From Prosopocoilus inquinatus (lineage: Eukaryota; Arthropoda; Insecta; Coleoptera; Lucanidae): a stretch of 64,000 nucleotides of DNA. The notes under the pieces were generated by a model. The model did no database searches, was not told the origin of the DNA, and saw nothing but the letters and a program-made list of their open reading frames with translations. Shown one piece after another: positions 11,706-25,040 of the stretch (position 1 is its first letter; each line of letters starts with the position of its first letter). The stretch spans positions 41,696,001 to 41,760,000 of the forward strand of contig CM069873.1 in the NCBI GenBank assembly GCA_036172665.1, given 5' to 3'. Made by a program: the position numbers and the translations under genes.

Positions 11706-12222
11706 TTTTAAATGAAACAACACGCATTAGCGTTGTTCCTGTGATGTATCTAATCGATCCTTACTCATCTATCATGTTATTTGACGTTTCGATGGACTCT
11801 AGTAATCTGATGTGAGATACGAAGTTTTTGGACGCAGCAGGAGCTGGAAATAGTTTTAAACGAAACAACACGTATTAGCGTTGTTCCTGTGATGTATCTA
11901 ATCGATCCTTACTCATCTATCATGTTATTTGACGTTTGGATGGACTCCAGTTCCTCTGATGTGAGATACAAAGTTCTCGGACGCAGCAGAAGCTGGAAAT
12001 AGTTTTAAACGAAACAACACGCATTAGCGTTGTTCCTGTGATGTATCTAATCGATCCTTACTCATCTATCATGTTATTTGGCGTTTCGATGGACTCCAGT
12101 AACTCTGATGTGAGATACGAAGTTTTTGGACGCAGCAGGAGCTGGAAATAGTTTTAAACGAAACAACACGCATTAGCGTTGTTCCTGTGATATATCTAAT
12201 CGATCCTTACTCATCTATCATG
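11706..12222 (+). repeat. Linker satellite segment with 1-bp deletion marker
   Basis: This stretch holds about 3.5 monomers and no gene. It contains the AGTAATCTG 1-bp deletion (11,802), then CCAGTTCCTC, then a TTTGGCG/GATACGAAG monomer at 12,074. It matches ~16,324-16,840 at offset 4,618 (31 monomers minus the 1-bp deletion). Confidence 0.85.
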
Positions 12223-13320
12223 TTATTTGACGCTTGGATGGACTCTAGTAACTCTGATGTGAGATAAGAAGTTTTTGGACGCAGCAGGAGCTGGAAATAG
12301 TTTTAAACGAAACAACACGCATTAGCGTTTTTTGTGTGATGTATCTAATCGATCCTTATTTATCTATCATGTTATTTGACGTTTCGATGGACTCTAGTAA
12401 CTCTGATGTAAGATACGAAGTTTTTGGGCGCAGCAGGAGCTGGAAATAGTTTTAAACGAAACAACACGTATTAGCGTTGTTCCTGTGATGTATCTAATCG
12501 ATCCTTATTTATCTATCATGTTATTTGACGTTTCGATGGACTCTAGTATCTCTGATGTGAGATACGAAGTTTTTGGACGCAGCAAGAGCTGGAAATAGTT
12601 TTAAACGAAACAACACGTATTAGCGTTGTTCCTGTGATGTATCTAATCGATCCTTATTTATCTATCATATTATTTGACGTATCGATGGACTCTAGTAACT
12701 CTGATGTGAGATACGAAGTTTTTGGATGCAGCAGGAGCTGGAAATAGTTTTAAACGAAACAACACGCATTAGCGTTGTTCCTGTGATATATCTAATCGAT
12801 CCTTACTCATCTATCATGTTATTTGACGCTTGGATGGACTCTAGTAACTCTGATGTGAGATAAGAAGTTTTTGGACGCAGCAGGAGCTGGAAATAGTTTT
12901 AAACGAAACAACACGCATTAGCGTTTTTTGTGTGATGTATCTAATCGATCCTTATTTATCTATCATGTTATTTGACGTTTCGATGGACTCTAGTAACTCT
13001 GATATAAGATACGAAGTTTTTGGGCGCAGCAGGAGCTGGAAATAGTTTTAAACGAAACAACACGTATTAGCGTTGTTCCTGTGATGTATCTAATCGATCC
13101 TTATTTATCTATCATGTTATTTGACGTTTCGATGGACTCTAGTAACTCTGATGTGAGATACGAAGTTTTTGGACGCAGCAAGAGCTGGAAATAGTTTTAA
13201 ACGAAACAACACGTATTAGCGTTGTTCCTGTGATGTATCTAATCGATCCTTATTTATCTATCATATTATTTGACGTATCGATGGACTCTAGTAACTCTGA
13301 TGTGAGATACGAAGTTTTTG
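12223..13320 (+). repeat. 4-monomer (596 bp) tandem duplication
   Basis: The monomer with GACGCTTGG and GAGATAAGAAG starts at 12,223 and again at 12,819, offset 596 = 4 x 149. Each is followed by GCGTTTTTTGTG, AGCAAGAGC and a CATATTATTT/GTATCG monomer. Identity starts near 12,130 and ends near 13,320, where the first copy has TTTGGATGCAGC and the second TTTGGGCGCAGC. Paralogues at ~16,842, 30,400 and 42,170 have the run once, so this is a local, young doublet. Confidence 0.9.
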
Positions 13321-14864
13321 GGCGCAGCAGGAGCTGGAAATAGTTTTAAACGAAGCAACACGTATTATCGATGTTCCTGTGATGTATCTAATCGATCCTT
13401 ACTCATCTATCATGTTATTTGACGTTTCGATGGACTCTAGTAACTCTGATGTGAGATACGAAGTTTTTGGACGCAGCAGGAGCTGGAAATAGTTTTAAAC
13501 GAAACAACACGTATTAGCGTTGTTCCTGTGATGTATCTAATCGTTCCTTACTCATCTATCATGTTATTTGACGTTTGGATGGACTCCAGTTCCTCTGATG
13601 TGAGATACAAAGTTCTCGGACGCAGCAGAAGCTGGAAATAGTTTTGAACGAAACAACACGTATTAGCGTTGTTCCTGTGATGTATCTAATCGATCCTTAC
13701 TTATCTACTATGTTATTTGACATTTCGATGGACTCCAGTAACTCTGATGTGAGATACGAAGTTTTTGGACGCAGCAGGAGCTGGAAATAGTTTTAAACGA
13801 AACAACACGTATTAGCGTTGTTCCTGTGATGTATCTAATCGATCCTTACTCATCTATCATGTTATTTGACGTTTCGATGGACTCTAGTAACTCTGGTGTG
13901 AGATACGAAGTTTTTGGACGCAGCAGGAGCTGGAAATAGTTTTAAACGAAACAACACGTATTAGCGTTGTTCCTGTGATGTATCTAATCGATCCTTACTC
14001 ATCTATCATGTTATTTGACGTTTGGATGGACTCCAGTAACTCTGATGTGAGATACAAAGTTCTCGGACGCAGCAGAAACTGGAAATAGTTTTGAACGAAA
14101 CAACACGTATTAGCGTTGTTGCTGTGATGTATCTAATCGATCCTTACTCATCTATCATGTTATTTGACGTTTGGATGGACTCCAGTAACTCTGATGTGAG
14201 ATACAAAGTTTTCGGACGCAGCAGAAGCTGGAGATAGTTTTAAACGAAACAACACGCATTAGCGTTGTTCCTGTGATGTATCTAATCGATCCTTATTCAT
14301 CTATCATGTTATTTGGCGTTTCGATGGACTCCAGTAACTCTGATGTGAGATACAAAGTTCTCGGACGCAGCAGAAGCTGGAAATAGTTTTGAACGAAACA
14401 ACACGTAATAGCGTTGTTCCTGTGATGTATCTAATCGATTCTTACTTATCTATCATGTTATTTGACGTTTGGATGGACTCCAATAACTCTGATGTGAGAT
14501 ACAAAATTTTCGGACGCAGCAGAAGCTGGAAATAGTTTTAAACGAAACAACACGCATTAGCGTTGTTCCTGTGATGTATCTAATCGATCCTTACTCATCT
14601 ATCATGTTATTTGACGTTTCGATGGACTCCAATAACTCTAATGTGAGATACGAAATTTTCGGACGCAGCAGAAGCTGGAAATAGTTTTAAACGAAACAAC
14701 ACGCATTAGCGTTGTTCCTGTGATGTATCTAATCGATCCTTACCCATCTATCATGTTATTTGACGTATCGATGGACTCTAGTAACTCTGATGTGAGATAC
14801 GAAGTTTTTGGGCGCAGCAGGAGCTGGAAATAGTTTTAAACGAAGCAACACGTATTATCGATGT
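13321..14864 (+). repeat. Linker satellite segment joining the 4-mer doublet to the 13.6-kb doublet
   Basis: This segment of about 10 monomers has no gene. It begins with an AAACGAAGC/ATTATCGATG monomer and an ATCGTTCC monomer, passes a CCAGTTCCTC monomer, a GACATTTCG monomer and an ACTCTGGTGTG monomer, and from 14,160 follows the order seen from 8,499 (GGAGATAG, TTTGGCG, CAAAATTTTC, CCAATAAC). The joins between these runs differ from other places in the window, so it looks like a mosaic. Confidence 0.8.
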
Positions 14865-17859
14865 TCCTGTGATGTATCTAATCGATCCTTACTCATCTAT
14901 CATGTTATTTGACGTTTCGATGGACTCTAGTAACTCTGATGTGAGATACGAAGTTTTTGGACGCAGCAGGAGCTGGAAATAGTTTTAAACGAAACAACAC
15001 GTATTAGCGTTGTTCCTGTGATGTATCTAATCGTTCCTTACTCATCTATCATGTTATTTGATGTTTGGATGGACTCCAGTAACTCTGATGTGAGATACAA
15101 AGTTCTCGGACGCAGCAGAAGCTGGAAATAGTTTTGAACGAAACAACATGTATTAGCGTTGTTCCTGTGATGTATCTAATCGATCCTTACTTATCTACTA
15201 TGTTATTTGACGTTTCGATGGACTCCAGTAACTCTGATGTGAGAGACGAAATTTTCGAACGCAGCAGAATCTGGAAATAGTTTTAAACGAAGCAACACGC
15301 ATTAGCGTTGTTCCTGTGATGTATCTAATCGATCCTTACTCATCTATCATGTTATTTGACGTTTCGAAGGACTCTAGTAACTCTGATGTGAGATACGAAG
15401 TTTTTGGACGCAGCAGGAGCTGGAAACAGTTTTAAACGAAACAACACGTATTAGCGTTGTTCCTGTGATATATCTAATCGATCCTTATTTATCTATCATG
15501 TTATTTGACGTTTCGATGGACTCTAGTAACTCTGATGTGACATACGAAGTTTTTGGGCGCAGCAGGAGCTGGAAATAGTTTTAAAAGAAGCAACACGTAT
15601 TAGCGTTGTTCCTGTGATGTATCTAATCGATCCTTACTTAGCTACTATGTTATTTGACGTTTCGATGGGATCCAGTAACTCTGATGTGAGATACAAAGTA
15701 TTCGGACGCAGCAGAAGCTCGAGATAGTTTTAAACGATACAACACGCATTAGCGTTGTTCCTGTGATGTATCTAATCGATCCTTACTCATCTATCATGTT
15801 AATTGTCGTTTCGATGGACTCCAGTAACTCTGATGTGAGATACAAAGTTTTCGGACGCAGCAGAAGCTGGAAATAGTTTTAAACGAAACAACACGCATTA
15901 GCGTTGTTCCTGTGATGTATCTAATCGATCCTTACTCATCTATCATGTTATTTGACGTGTCGATGGACTCCGGTAACTCTAATGTGAGATACGAAATTTT
16001 CGGACGCAGCAGGAGCTGGAAATAGTTTTAAACGAAACAACACGCATTAGCATTGTTCCTATGATGTATCTAATCGATCCTTACTCATCTATCATGTTAT
16101 TTGACGTTTGAATGGACTCCAGTAACTCTGATGTGAGATACAAAGTTCTCGGACGCAGCAGAAGCTGGAAATAGTTTTGAACGAAACAACACGTATTAGC
16201 GTTGTTCCTGTGATGTATCTAATCGATCCTTACTTATCTACTATGTTATTTGACGTTTCGATGGACTCCAGTAACTCTGATGTGAGAGACGAAATTTTCG
16301 AACGCAGCAGAATCTGGAAATAGTTTTAAATGAAACAACACGCATTAGCGTTGTTCCTGTGATGTATCTAATCGATCCTTACTCATCTATCATGTTATTT
16401 GACGTTTCGATGGACTCTAGTAATCTGATGTGAGATACGAAGTTTTTGGACGCAGCAGGAGCTGGAAATAGTTTTAAACGAAACAACACGTATTAGCGTT
16501 GTTCCTGTGATGTATCTAATCGATCCTTACTCATCTATCATGTTATTTGACGTTTGGATGGACTCCAGTTCCTCTGATGTGAGATACAAAGTTCTCGGAC
16601 GCAGCAGAAGCTGGAAATAGTTTTAAACGAAACAACACGCATTAGCGTTGTTCCTGTGATGTATCTAATCGATCCTTACTCATCTATCATGTTATTTGGC
16701 GTTTCGATGGACTCCAGTAACTCTGATGTGAGATACGAAGTTTTTGGACGCAGCAGGAGCTGGAAATAGTTTTAAACGAAACAACACGCATTAGCGTTGT
16801 TCCTGTGGTATATCTAATCGATCCTTACTCATCTATCATGTTATTTGACGCTTGGTTGGACTCTAGTAACTCTGATGTGAGATAAGAAGTTTTTGGACGC
16901 AGCAGGAGCTGGAATTAGTTTTAAACGAAACAACACGCATTAGCGTTTTTTGTGTGATGTATCTAATCGATCCTTATTTATCTATCATGTTATTTGACGT
17001 TTCGATGGACTCTAGTAACTCTGATGTAAGATACGAAGTTTTTGGGCGCAGCAGGAGCTGGAAATAGTTTTAAACGAAACAACACGTATTAGCGTTGTTC
17101 CTGTGATGTATCTAATCGATCCTTATTTATCTATCATGTTATTTGACGTTTCGATGGACTCTAGTAACTCTGATGTGAGATACGAAGTTTTTGGACGCAG
17201 CAAGAGCTGGAAATAGTTTTAAACGAAACAACACGTATTAGCGTTGTTCCTGTGATGTATCTAATCGATCCTTATTTATCTATCATATTATTTGACGTAT
17301 CGATGGACTCTAGTAACTCTGATGTGAGATACGAAGTTTTTGGGTGCAGCAGGAGCTGGAAATAGTTTTAAACGAAGCAACACGTATTAGCGTTGTTCTT
17401 GTGATGTATCTAATAGATCCTTACTTAGCTACTATGTTATTTGACGTTTCGATGGACTCCAGTAACTCTAATGTGAGATACGAAATTTTCGGACGCAGCA
17501 GAAGCTGGAAATAGTTTTAAACGAAACAACACGCATTAGCGTTGTTCCTTTGATGTATCTAATCGATCCTTATTTATCTATCATGTTATTTGACGTTTGA
17601 ATGGACTCCAGTAACTCTGATGTGAGATACAAAGTTCTCGGACGCAGCAGAAGCTGGAAATAGTTTTGAACGAAACAACACGTATTAGCGTTGTTCCTGT
17701 GATGTATCTAATCGATCCTTACTTATCTACTATGTTATTTGACATTTCGATGGACTCCAGTAACTCTGATGTGAGATACGAAGTTTTTGGACGCAGCAGG
17801 AGCTGGAAATAGTTTTAAACGAAACAACACGTATTAGCGTTGTTCCTGTGATGTATCTA

Positions 17860-20800
17860 ATCGATCCTTACTCATCTATCATGTTATTTGACGTTTCGAT
17901 GGACTCTAGTAACTCTGGTGTGAGATACGAAGTTTTTGGACGCAGCAGGAGCTGGAAATAGTTTTAAACGAAACAACACGTATTAGCGTTGTTCCTGTGA
18001 TGTATCTAATCGATCCTTACTCATCTATCATGTTATTTGACGTTTGGATGGACTCCAGTAACTCTGATGTGAGATACAAAGTTCTCGGACGCAGCAGAAA
18101 CTGGAAATAGTTTTGAACGAAACAACACGTATTAGCGTTGTTGCTGTGATGTATCTAATCGATCCTTACTCATCTATCATGTTATTTGACGTTTGGATGG
18201 ACTCCAGTAACTCTGATGTGAGATACAAAGTTTTCGGACGCAGCAGAAGCTGGAGATAGTTTTAAACGAAACAACACGCATTAGCGTTGTTCCTGTGATG
18301 TATCTAATCGATCCTTATTCATCTATCATGTTATTTGGCGTTTCGATGGACTCCAGTAACTCTGATGTGAGATACAAAGTTCTCGGACGCAGCAGAAGCT
18401 GGAAATAGTTTTGAACGAAACAACACGTATTAGCGTTGTTCCTGTGATGTATCTAATCGATTCTTACTTATCTATCATGTTATTTGACGTTTGGATGGAC
18501 TCCAGTAACTCTGATGTGAGATACAAAATTTTCGGACGCAGCAGAAGCTGGAAATAGTTTTAAACGAAACAACACGCATTAGCGTTGTTCCTGTGATGTA
18601 TCTAATCGATCCTTACTCATCTATCATGTTATTTGACGTTTCGATGGACTCCAATAACTCTAATGTGAGATACGAAATTTTCGGACGCAGCAGAAGCTGG
18701 AAATAGTTTTAAACGAAACAACACGCATTAGCGTTGTTCCTGTGATGTATCTAATCGATCCTTACCCATCTATCATGTCATTTGACGTATCTATGGACTC
18801 TAGTAACTCTGATGTGAGATACGAAGTTTTTGGGCGCAGCAGGAGCTGGAAATAGTTTTAAACGAAGCAACACGTATTATCGATGTTCCTGTGATGTATC
18901 TAATCGATCCTTACTCATCTATCATGTTATTTGACGTTTCGATGGACTCTAGTAACTCTGATGTGAGATACGAAGTTTTTGGGCGCAGCAGGAGCTGGAA
19001 ATAGTTTTAAACGAAGCAACACGTATTATCGATGTTCCTGTGATGTATCTAATCGATCCTTACTCATCTATCATGTTATTTGACGTTTCGATGGACTCTA
19101 GTAACTCTGATGTGAGATACGAAGTTTTTGGACGCAGCAGGAGCTGGAAATAGTTTTGAACGAAACAACATGTATTAGCGTTGTTCCTGTGATGTATCTA
19201 ATCGATCCTTACTTATCTACTATGTTATTTGACGTTTCGATGGACTCCAGTAACTCTGATGTGAGAGACGAAATTTTCGAACGCAGCAGAATCTGGAAAT
19301 AGTTTTAAATGAAACAACACGCATTAGCGTTGTTCCTGTGATGTATCTAATCGATCCTTACTCATCTATCATGTTATTTGGCGTTTCGATGGACTCCAGT
19401 AACTCTGATGTGAGATACAAAGTTTTCGGACGCAGCAGAAGCTGGAAATAGTTTTAAACGAAACAACACGCATTAGCGTTGTTCCTGTGATGTATCTAAT
19501 CGATCCTTACTCATCTATCATGTTATTTGACGTTGCGATGGTCTCTAGTAACTCTGATGTGAAATACGAAGTTTTTGGACGCAGCAGGAGCTGGAAATAG
19601 TTTTAAACGAAACAACACGTATTAGCGTTGTTTCTGTGATGTATCTAATCGATCCTTATTTATCTATCATGTTATTTGACGTTTCGATGGACTCTAGTAA
19701 CTCTGATGTGACATACGAAGTTTTTGGGCGCAGCAGGAGCTGGAAATAGTTTTAAAAGAAGCAACACGTATTAGCGTTGTTCCTGTGATGTATCTAATCG
19801 ATCCTTACTTAGCTACTATGTTATTTGACGTTTCGATGGACTCCAGTAACTCTAATGTGAGATACGAAATTTTCGGACGCAGCAGAAGCTGGAAATAGTT
19901 TTAAACGATACAACACGTATTAGCGTTGTTCCTGTGATGTATCTAATCGATCCTTACTCATCTATCATGTTATTTGACGTTTGGATGGACTCCAGTAACT
20001 CTGATGTGAGATACAAAGTTCTCGGACGCAGCAGAAGCTGGAAATAGTTTTGAACGAAACAACACGTATTATCGTTGTTCCTGTGATGTATCTAATCGAT
20101 CCTTACTTATCTATCATGTTATTTGAAGTTTGGATGGTCTCCAGTAACTCTGATGTGAGATACAAAATTTTCGGACGCAGCAGAAGCTGGAAATAGTTTT
20201 AAACGAAACAACACGCATTAGCGTTGTTCCTGTGATGTATCTAATCGATCCTTACTCATCTATCATGTTATTTGACGTTTCGATGGACTCCAGTAACTCT
20301 AATGTGAGATACGAAATTTTCGGACGCAGCAGGAGCTGGAAATAGTTTTAAACGAAACAACACGCATTAGCGTTGTTCCTGTGATGTATCTAATCGATCC
20401 TTACTCATCTATCATGTTATTTGACGTTTGAATGGACTCCAGTAACTCTGATGTGAGATACAAAGTTCTCGGACGCAGCAGAAGCTGGAAATAGTTTTGA
20501 ACGAAACAACATGTATTAGCGTTGTTCCTGTGATGTATCTAATCGATCCTTACTTATCTACTATGTTATTTGACGTTTCGATGGACTCCAGTAACTCTGA
20601 TGTGAGAGACGAAATTTTCGAACGCAGCAGAATCTGGAAATAGTTTTAAATGAAACAACACGCATTAGCGTTGTTCCTGTGATGTATCTAATCGATCCTT
20701 ACTCATCTATCATGTTATTTGGCGTTTCGATGGACTCCAGTAACTCTGATGTGAGATACAAAGTTTTCGGACGCAGCAGAAGCTGGAAATAGTTTTAAAC

Positions 20801-21450
20801 GAAACAACACGCATTAGCGTTGTTCCTGTGATGTATCTAATCGATCCTTACTCATCTATCATGTTATTTGACGTTGCGATGGACTCTAGTAACTCTGATG
20901 TGAAATACGAAGTTTTTGGACGCAGCAGGAGCTGGAAATAGTTTTAAACGAAACAACACGTATTAGCGTTGTTTCTGTGATGTATCTAATCGATCCTTAT
21001 TTATCTATCATGTTATTTGACGTTTCGATGGACTCTAGTAACTCTGATGTGACATACGAAGTTTTTGGGCGCAGCAGGAGCTGGAAATAGTTTTAAAAGA
21101 AGCAACACGTATTAGCGTTGTTCCTGTGATGTATCTAATCGATCCTTACTTAGCTACTATGTTATTTGACGTTTCGATGGACTCCAGTAACTCTGATGTG
21201 AGAGACGAAATTTTCGAACGCAGCAGAATCTGGAAATAGTTTTAAATGAAACAACACGCATTAGCGTTGTTCCTGTGATGTATCTAATCGATTCTTACTC
21301 ATCTATCATGTTATTTGGCGTTTCGATGGACTCCAGTAACTCTGATGTGAGATACAAAGTTTTCGGACGCAGCAGAAGCTGGAAATAGTTTTAAACGAAA
21401 CAACACGCATTAGCGTTGTTCCTGTGATGTATCTAATCGATCCTTACTCA
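17860..21450 (+). repeat. 24-monomer (3,576 bp) unit, copy 1 (inside the 13.6-kb unit)
   Basis: Offset 3,576 = 24 x 149 links this stretch to ~21,436-25,035. Anchors are the ACTCTGGTGTG monomer (start 17,884 and 21,460) and the TCATTTGACGTATCTATGG monomer (18,778 and 22,354). The match ends near 25,044, where TTGCG replaces the TTTCG found at 21,468. The unit contains a partial 9-monomer (1,341 bp) echo: GAGAGACG monomers at 19,225 and 20,566 are each followed by TTTGGCG, TTGCGATGG and GTGACATAC monomers, differing at one place (GGTCTC against GGACTC). Confidence 0.9.
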
Positions 21451-24400
21451 TCTATCATGTTATTTGACGTTTCGATGGACTCTAGTAACTCTGGTGTGAG
21501 ATACGAAGTTTTTGGACGCAGCAGGAGCTGGAAATAGTTTTAAACGAAACAACACGTATTAGCGTTGTTCCTGTGATGTATCTAATCGATCCTTACTCAT
21601 CTATCATGTTATTTGACGTTTGGATGGACTCCAGTAACTCTGATGTGAGATACAAAGTTCTCGGACGCAGCAGAAACTGGAAATAGTTTTGAACGAAACA
21701 ACACGTATTAGCGTTGTTGCTGTGATGTATCTAATCGATCCTTACTCATCTATCATGTTATTTGACGTTTGGATGGACTCCAGTAACTCTGATGTGAGAT
21801 ACAAAGTTTTCGGACGCAGCAGAAGCTGGAGATAGTTTTAAACGAAACAACACGCATTAGCGTTGTTCCTGTGATGTATCTAATCGATCCTTATTCATCT
21901 ATCATGTTATTTGGCGTTTCGATGGACTCCAGTAACTCTGATGTGAGATACAAAGTTCTCGGACGCAGCAGAAGCTGGAAATAGTTTTGAACGAAACAAC
22001 ACGTATTAGCGTTGTTCCTGTGATGTATCTAATCGATTCTTACTTATCTATCATGTTATTTGACGTTTGGATGGACTCCAGTAACTCTGATGTGAGATAC
22101 AAAATTTTCGGACGCAGCAGAAGCTGGAAATAGTTTTAAACGAAACAACACGCATTAGCGTTGTTCCTGTGATGTATCTAATCGATCCTTACTCATCTAT
22201 CATGTTATTTGACGTTTCGATGGACTCCAATAACTCTAATGTGAGATACGAAATTTTCGGACGCAGCAGAAGCTGGAAATAGTTTTAAACGAAACAACAC
22301 GCATTAGCGTTGTTCCTGTGATGTATCTAATCGATCCTTACCCATCTATCATGTCATTTGACGTATCTATGGACTCTAGTAACTCTGATGTGAGATACGA
22401 AGTTTTTGGGCGCAGCAGGAGCTGGAAATAGTTTTAAACGAAGCAACACGTATTATCGATGTTCCTGTGATGTATCTAATCGATCCTTACTCATCTATCA
22501 TGTTATTTGACGTTTCGATGGACTCTAGTAACTCTGATGTGAGATACGAAGTTTTTGGGCGCAGCAGGAGCTGGAAATAGTTTTAAACGAAGCAACACGT
22601 ATTATCGATGTTCCTGTGATGTATCTAATCGATCCTTACTCATCTATCATGTTATTTGACGTTTCGATGGACTCTAGTAACTCTGATGTGAGATACGAAG
22701 TTTTTGGACGCAGCAGGAGCTGGAAATAGTTTTGAACGAAACAACATGTATTAGCGTTGTTCCTGTGATGTATCTAATCGATCCTTACTTATCTACTATG
22801 TTATTTGACGTTTCGATGGACTCCAGTAACTCTGATGTGAGAGACGAAATTTTCGAACGCAGCAGAATCTGGAAATAGTTTTAAATGAAACAACACGCAT
22901 TAGCGTTGTTCCTGTGATGTATCTAATCGATCCTTACTCATCTATCATGTTATTTGGCGTTTCGATGGACTCCAGTAACTCTGATGTGAGATACAAAGTT
23001 TTCGGACGCAGCAGAAGCTGGAAATAGTTTTAAACGAAACAACACGCATTAGCGTTGTTCCTGTGATGTATCTAATCGATCCTTACTCATCTATCATGTT
23101 ATTTGACGTTGCGATGGTCTCTAGTAACTCTGATGTGAAATACGAAGTTTTTGGACGCAGCAGGAGCTGGAAATAGTTTTAAACGAAACAACACGTATTA
23201 GCGTTGTTTCTGTGATGTATCTAATCGATCCTTATTTATCTATCATGTTATTTGACGTTTCGATGGACTCTAGTAACTCTGATGTGACATACGAAGTTTT
23301 TGGGCGCAGCAGGAGCTGGAAATAGTTTTAAAAGAAGCAACACGTATTAGCGTTGTTCCTGTGATGTATCTAATCGATCCTTACTTAGCTACTATGTTAT
23401 TTGACGTTTCGATGGACTCCAGTAACTCTAATGTGAGATACGAAATTTTCGGACGCAGCAGAAGCTGGAAATAGTTTTAAACGATACAACACGTATTAGC
23501 GTTGTTCCTGTGATGTATCTAATCGATCCTTACTCATCTATCATGTTATTTGACGTTTGGATGGACTCCAGTAACTCTGATGTGAGATACAAAGTTCTCG
23601 GACGCAGCAGAAGCTGGAAATAGTTTTGAACGAAACAACACGTATTATCGTTGTTCCTGTGATGTATCTAATCGATCCTTACTTATCTATCATGTTATTT
23701 GAAGTTTGGATGGTCTCCAGTAACTCTGATGTGAGATACAAAATTTTCGGACGCAGCAGAAGCTGGAAATAGTTTTAAACGAAACAACACGCATTAGCGT
23801 TGTTCCTGTGATGTATCTAATCGATCCTTACTCATCTATCATGTTATTTGACGTTTCGATGGACTCCAGTAACTCTAATGTGAGATACGAAATTTTCGGA
23901 CGCAGCAGGAGCTGGAAATAGTTTTAAACGAAACAACACGCATTAGCGTTGTTCCTGTGATGTATCTAATCGATCCTTACTCATCTATCATGTTATTTGA
24001 CGTTTGAATGGACTCCAGTAACTCTGATGTGAGATACAAAGTTCTCGGACGCAGCAGAAGCTGGAAATAGTTTTGAACGAAACAACATGTATTAGCGTTG
24101 TTCCTGTGATGTATCTAATCGATCCTTACTTATCTACTATGTTATTTGACGTTTCGATGGACTCCAGTAACTCTGATGTGAGAGACGAAATTTTCGAACG
24201 CAGCAGAATCTGGAAATAGTTTTAAATGAAACAACACGCATTAGCGTTGTTCCTGTGATGTATCTAATCGATCCTTACTCATCTATCATGTTATTTGGCG
24301 TTTCGATGGACTCCAGTAACTCTGATGTGAGATACAAAGTTTTCGGACGCAGCAGAAGCTGGAAATAGTTTTAAACGAAACAACACGCATTAGCGTTGTT

Positions 24401-25040
24401 CCTGTGATGTATCTAATCGATCCTTACTCATCTATCATGTTATTTGACGTTGCGATGGACTCTAGTAACTCTGATGTGAAATACGAAGTTTTTGGACGCA
24501 GCAGGAGCTGGAAATAGTTTTAAACGAAACAACACGTATTAGCTTTGTTTCTGTGATGTATCTAATCGATCCTTATTTATCTATCATGTTATTTGACGTT
24601 TCGATGGACTCTAGTAACTCTGATGTGACATACGAAGTTTTTGGGCGCAGCAGGAGCTGGAAATAGTTTTAAAAGAAGCAACACGTATTAGCGTTGTTCC
24701 TGTGATGTATCTAATCGATCCTTACTTAGCTACTATGTTATTTGACGTTTCGATGGACTCCAGTAACTCTGATGTGAGAGACGAAATTTTCGAACGCAGC
24801 AGAATCTGGAAATAGTTTTAAATGAAACAACACGCATTAGCGTTGTTCCTGTGATGTATCTAATCGATTCTTACTCATCTATCATGTTATTTGGCGTTTC
24901 GATGGACTCCAGTAACTCTGATGTGAGATACAAAGTTTTCGGACGCAGCAGAAGCTGGAAATAGTTTTAAACGAAACAACACGCATTAGCGTTGTTCCTG
25001 TGATGTATCTAATCGATCCTTACTCATCTATCATGTTATT
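21451..25040 (+). repeat. 24-monomer (3,576 bp) unit, copy 2
   Basis: This is the tandem partner of 17,860-21,450. It carries a private AGCTTTGTTTC change near 24,541 (AGCGTTGTTTC at 20,965), which is shared with 38,099 in the second 13.6-kb copy. The 24-mer doublet therefore predates the 91-mer duplication. Confidence 0.88.
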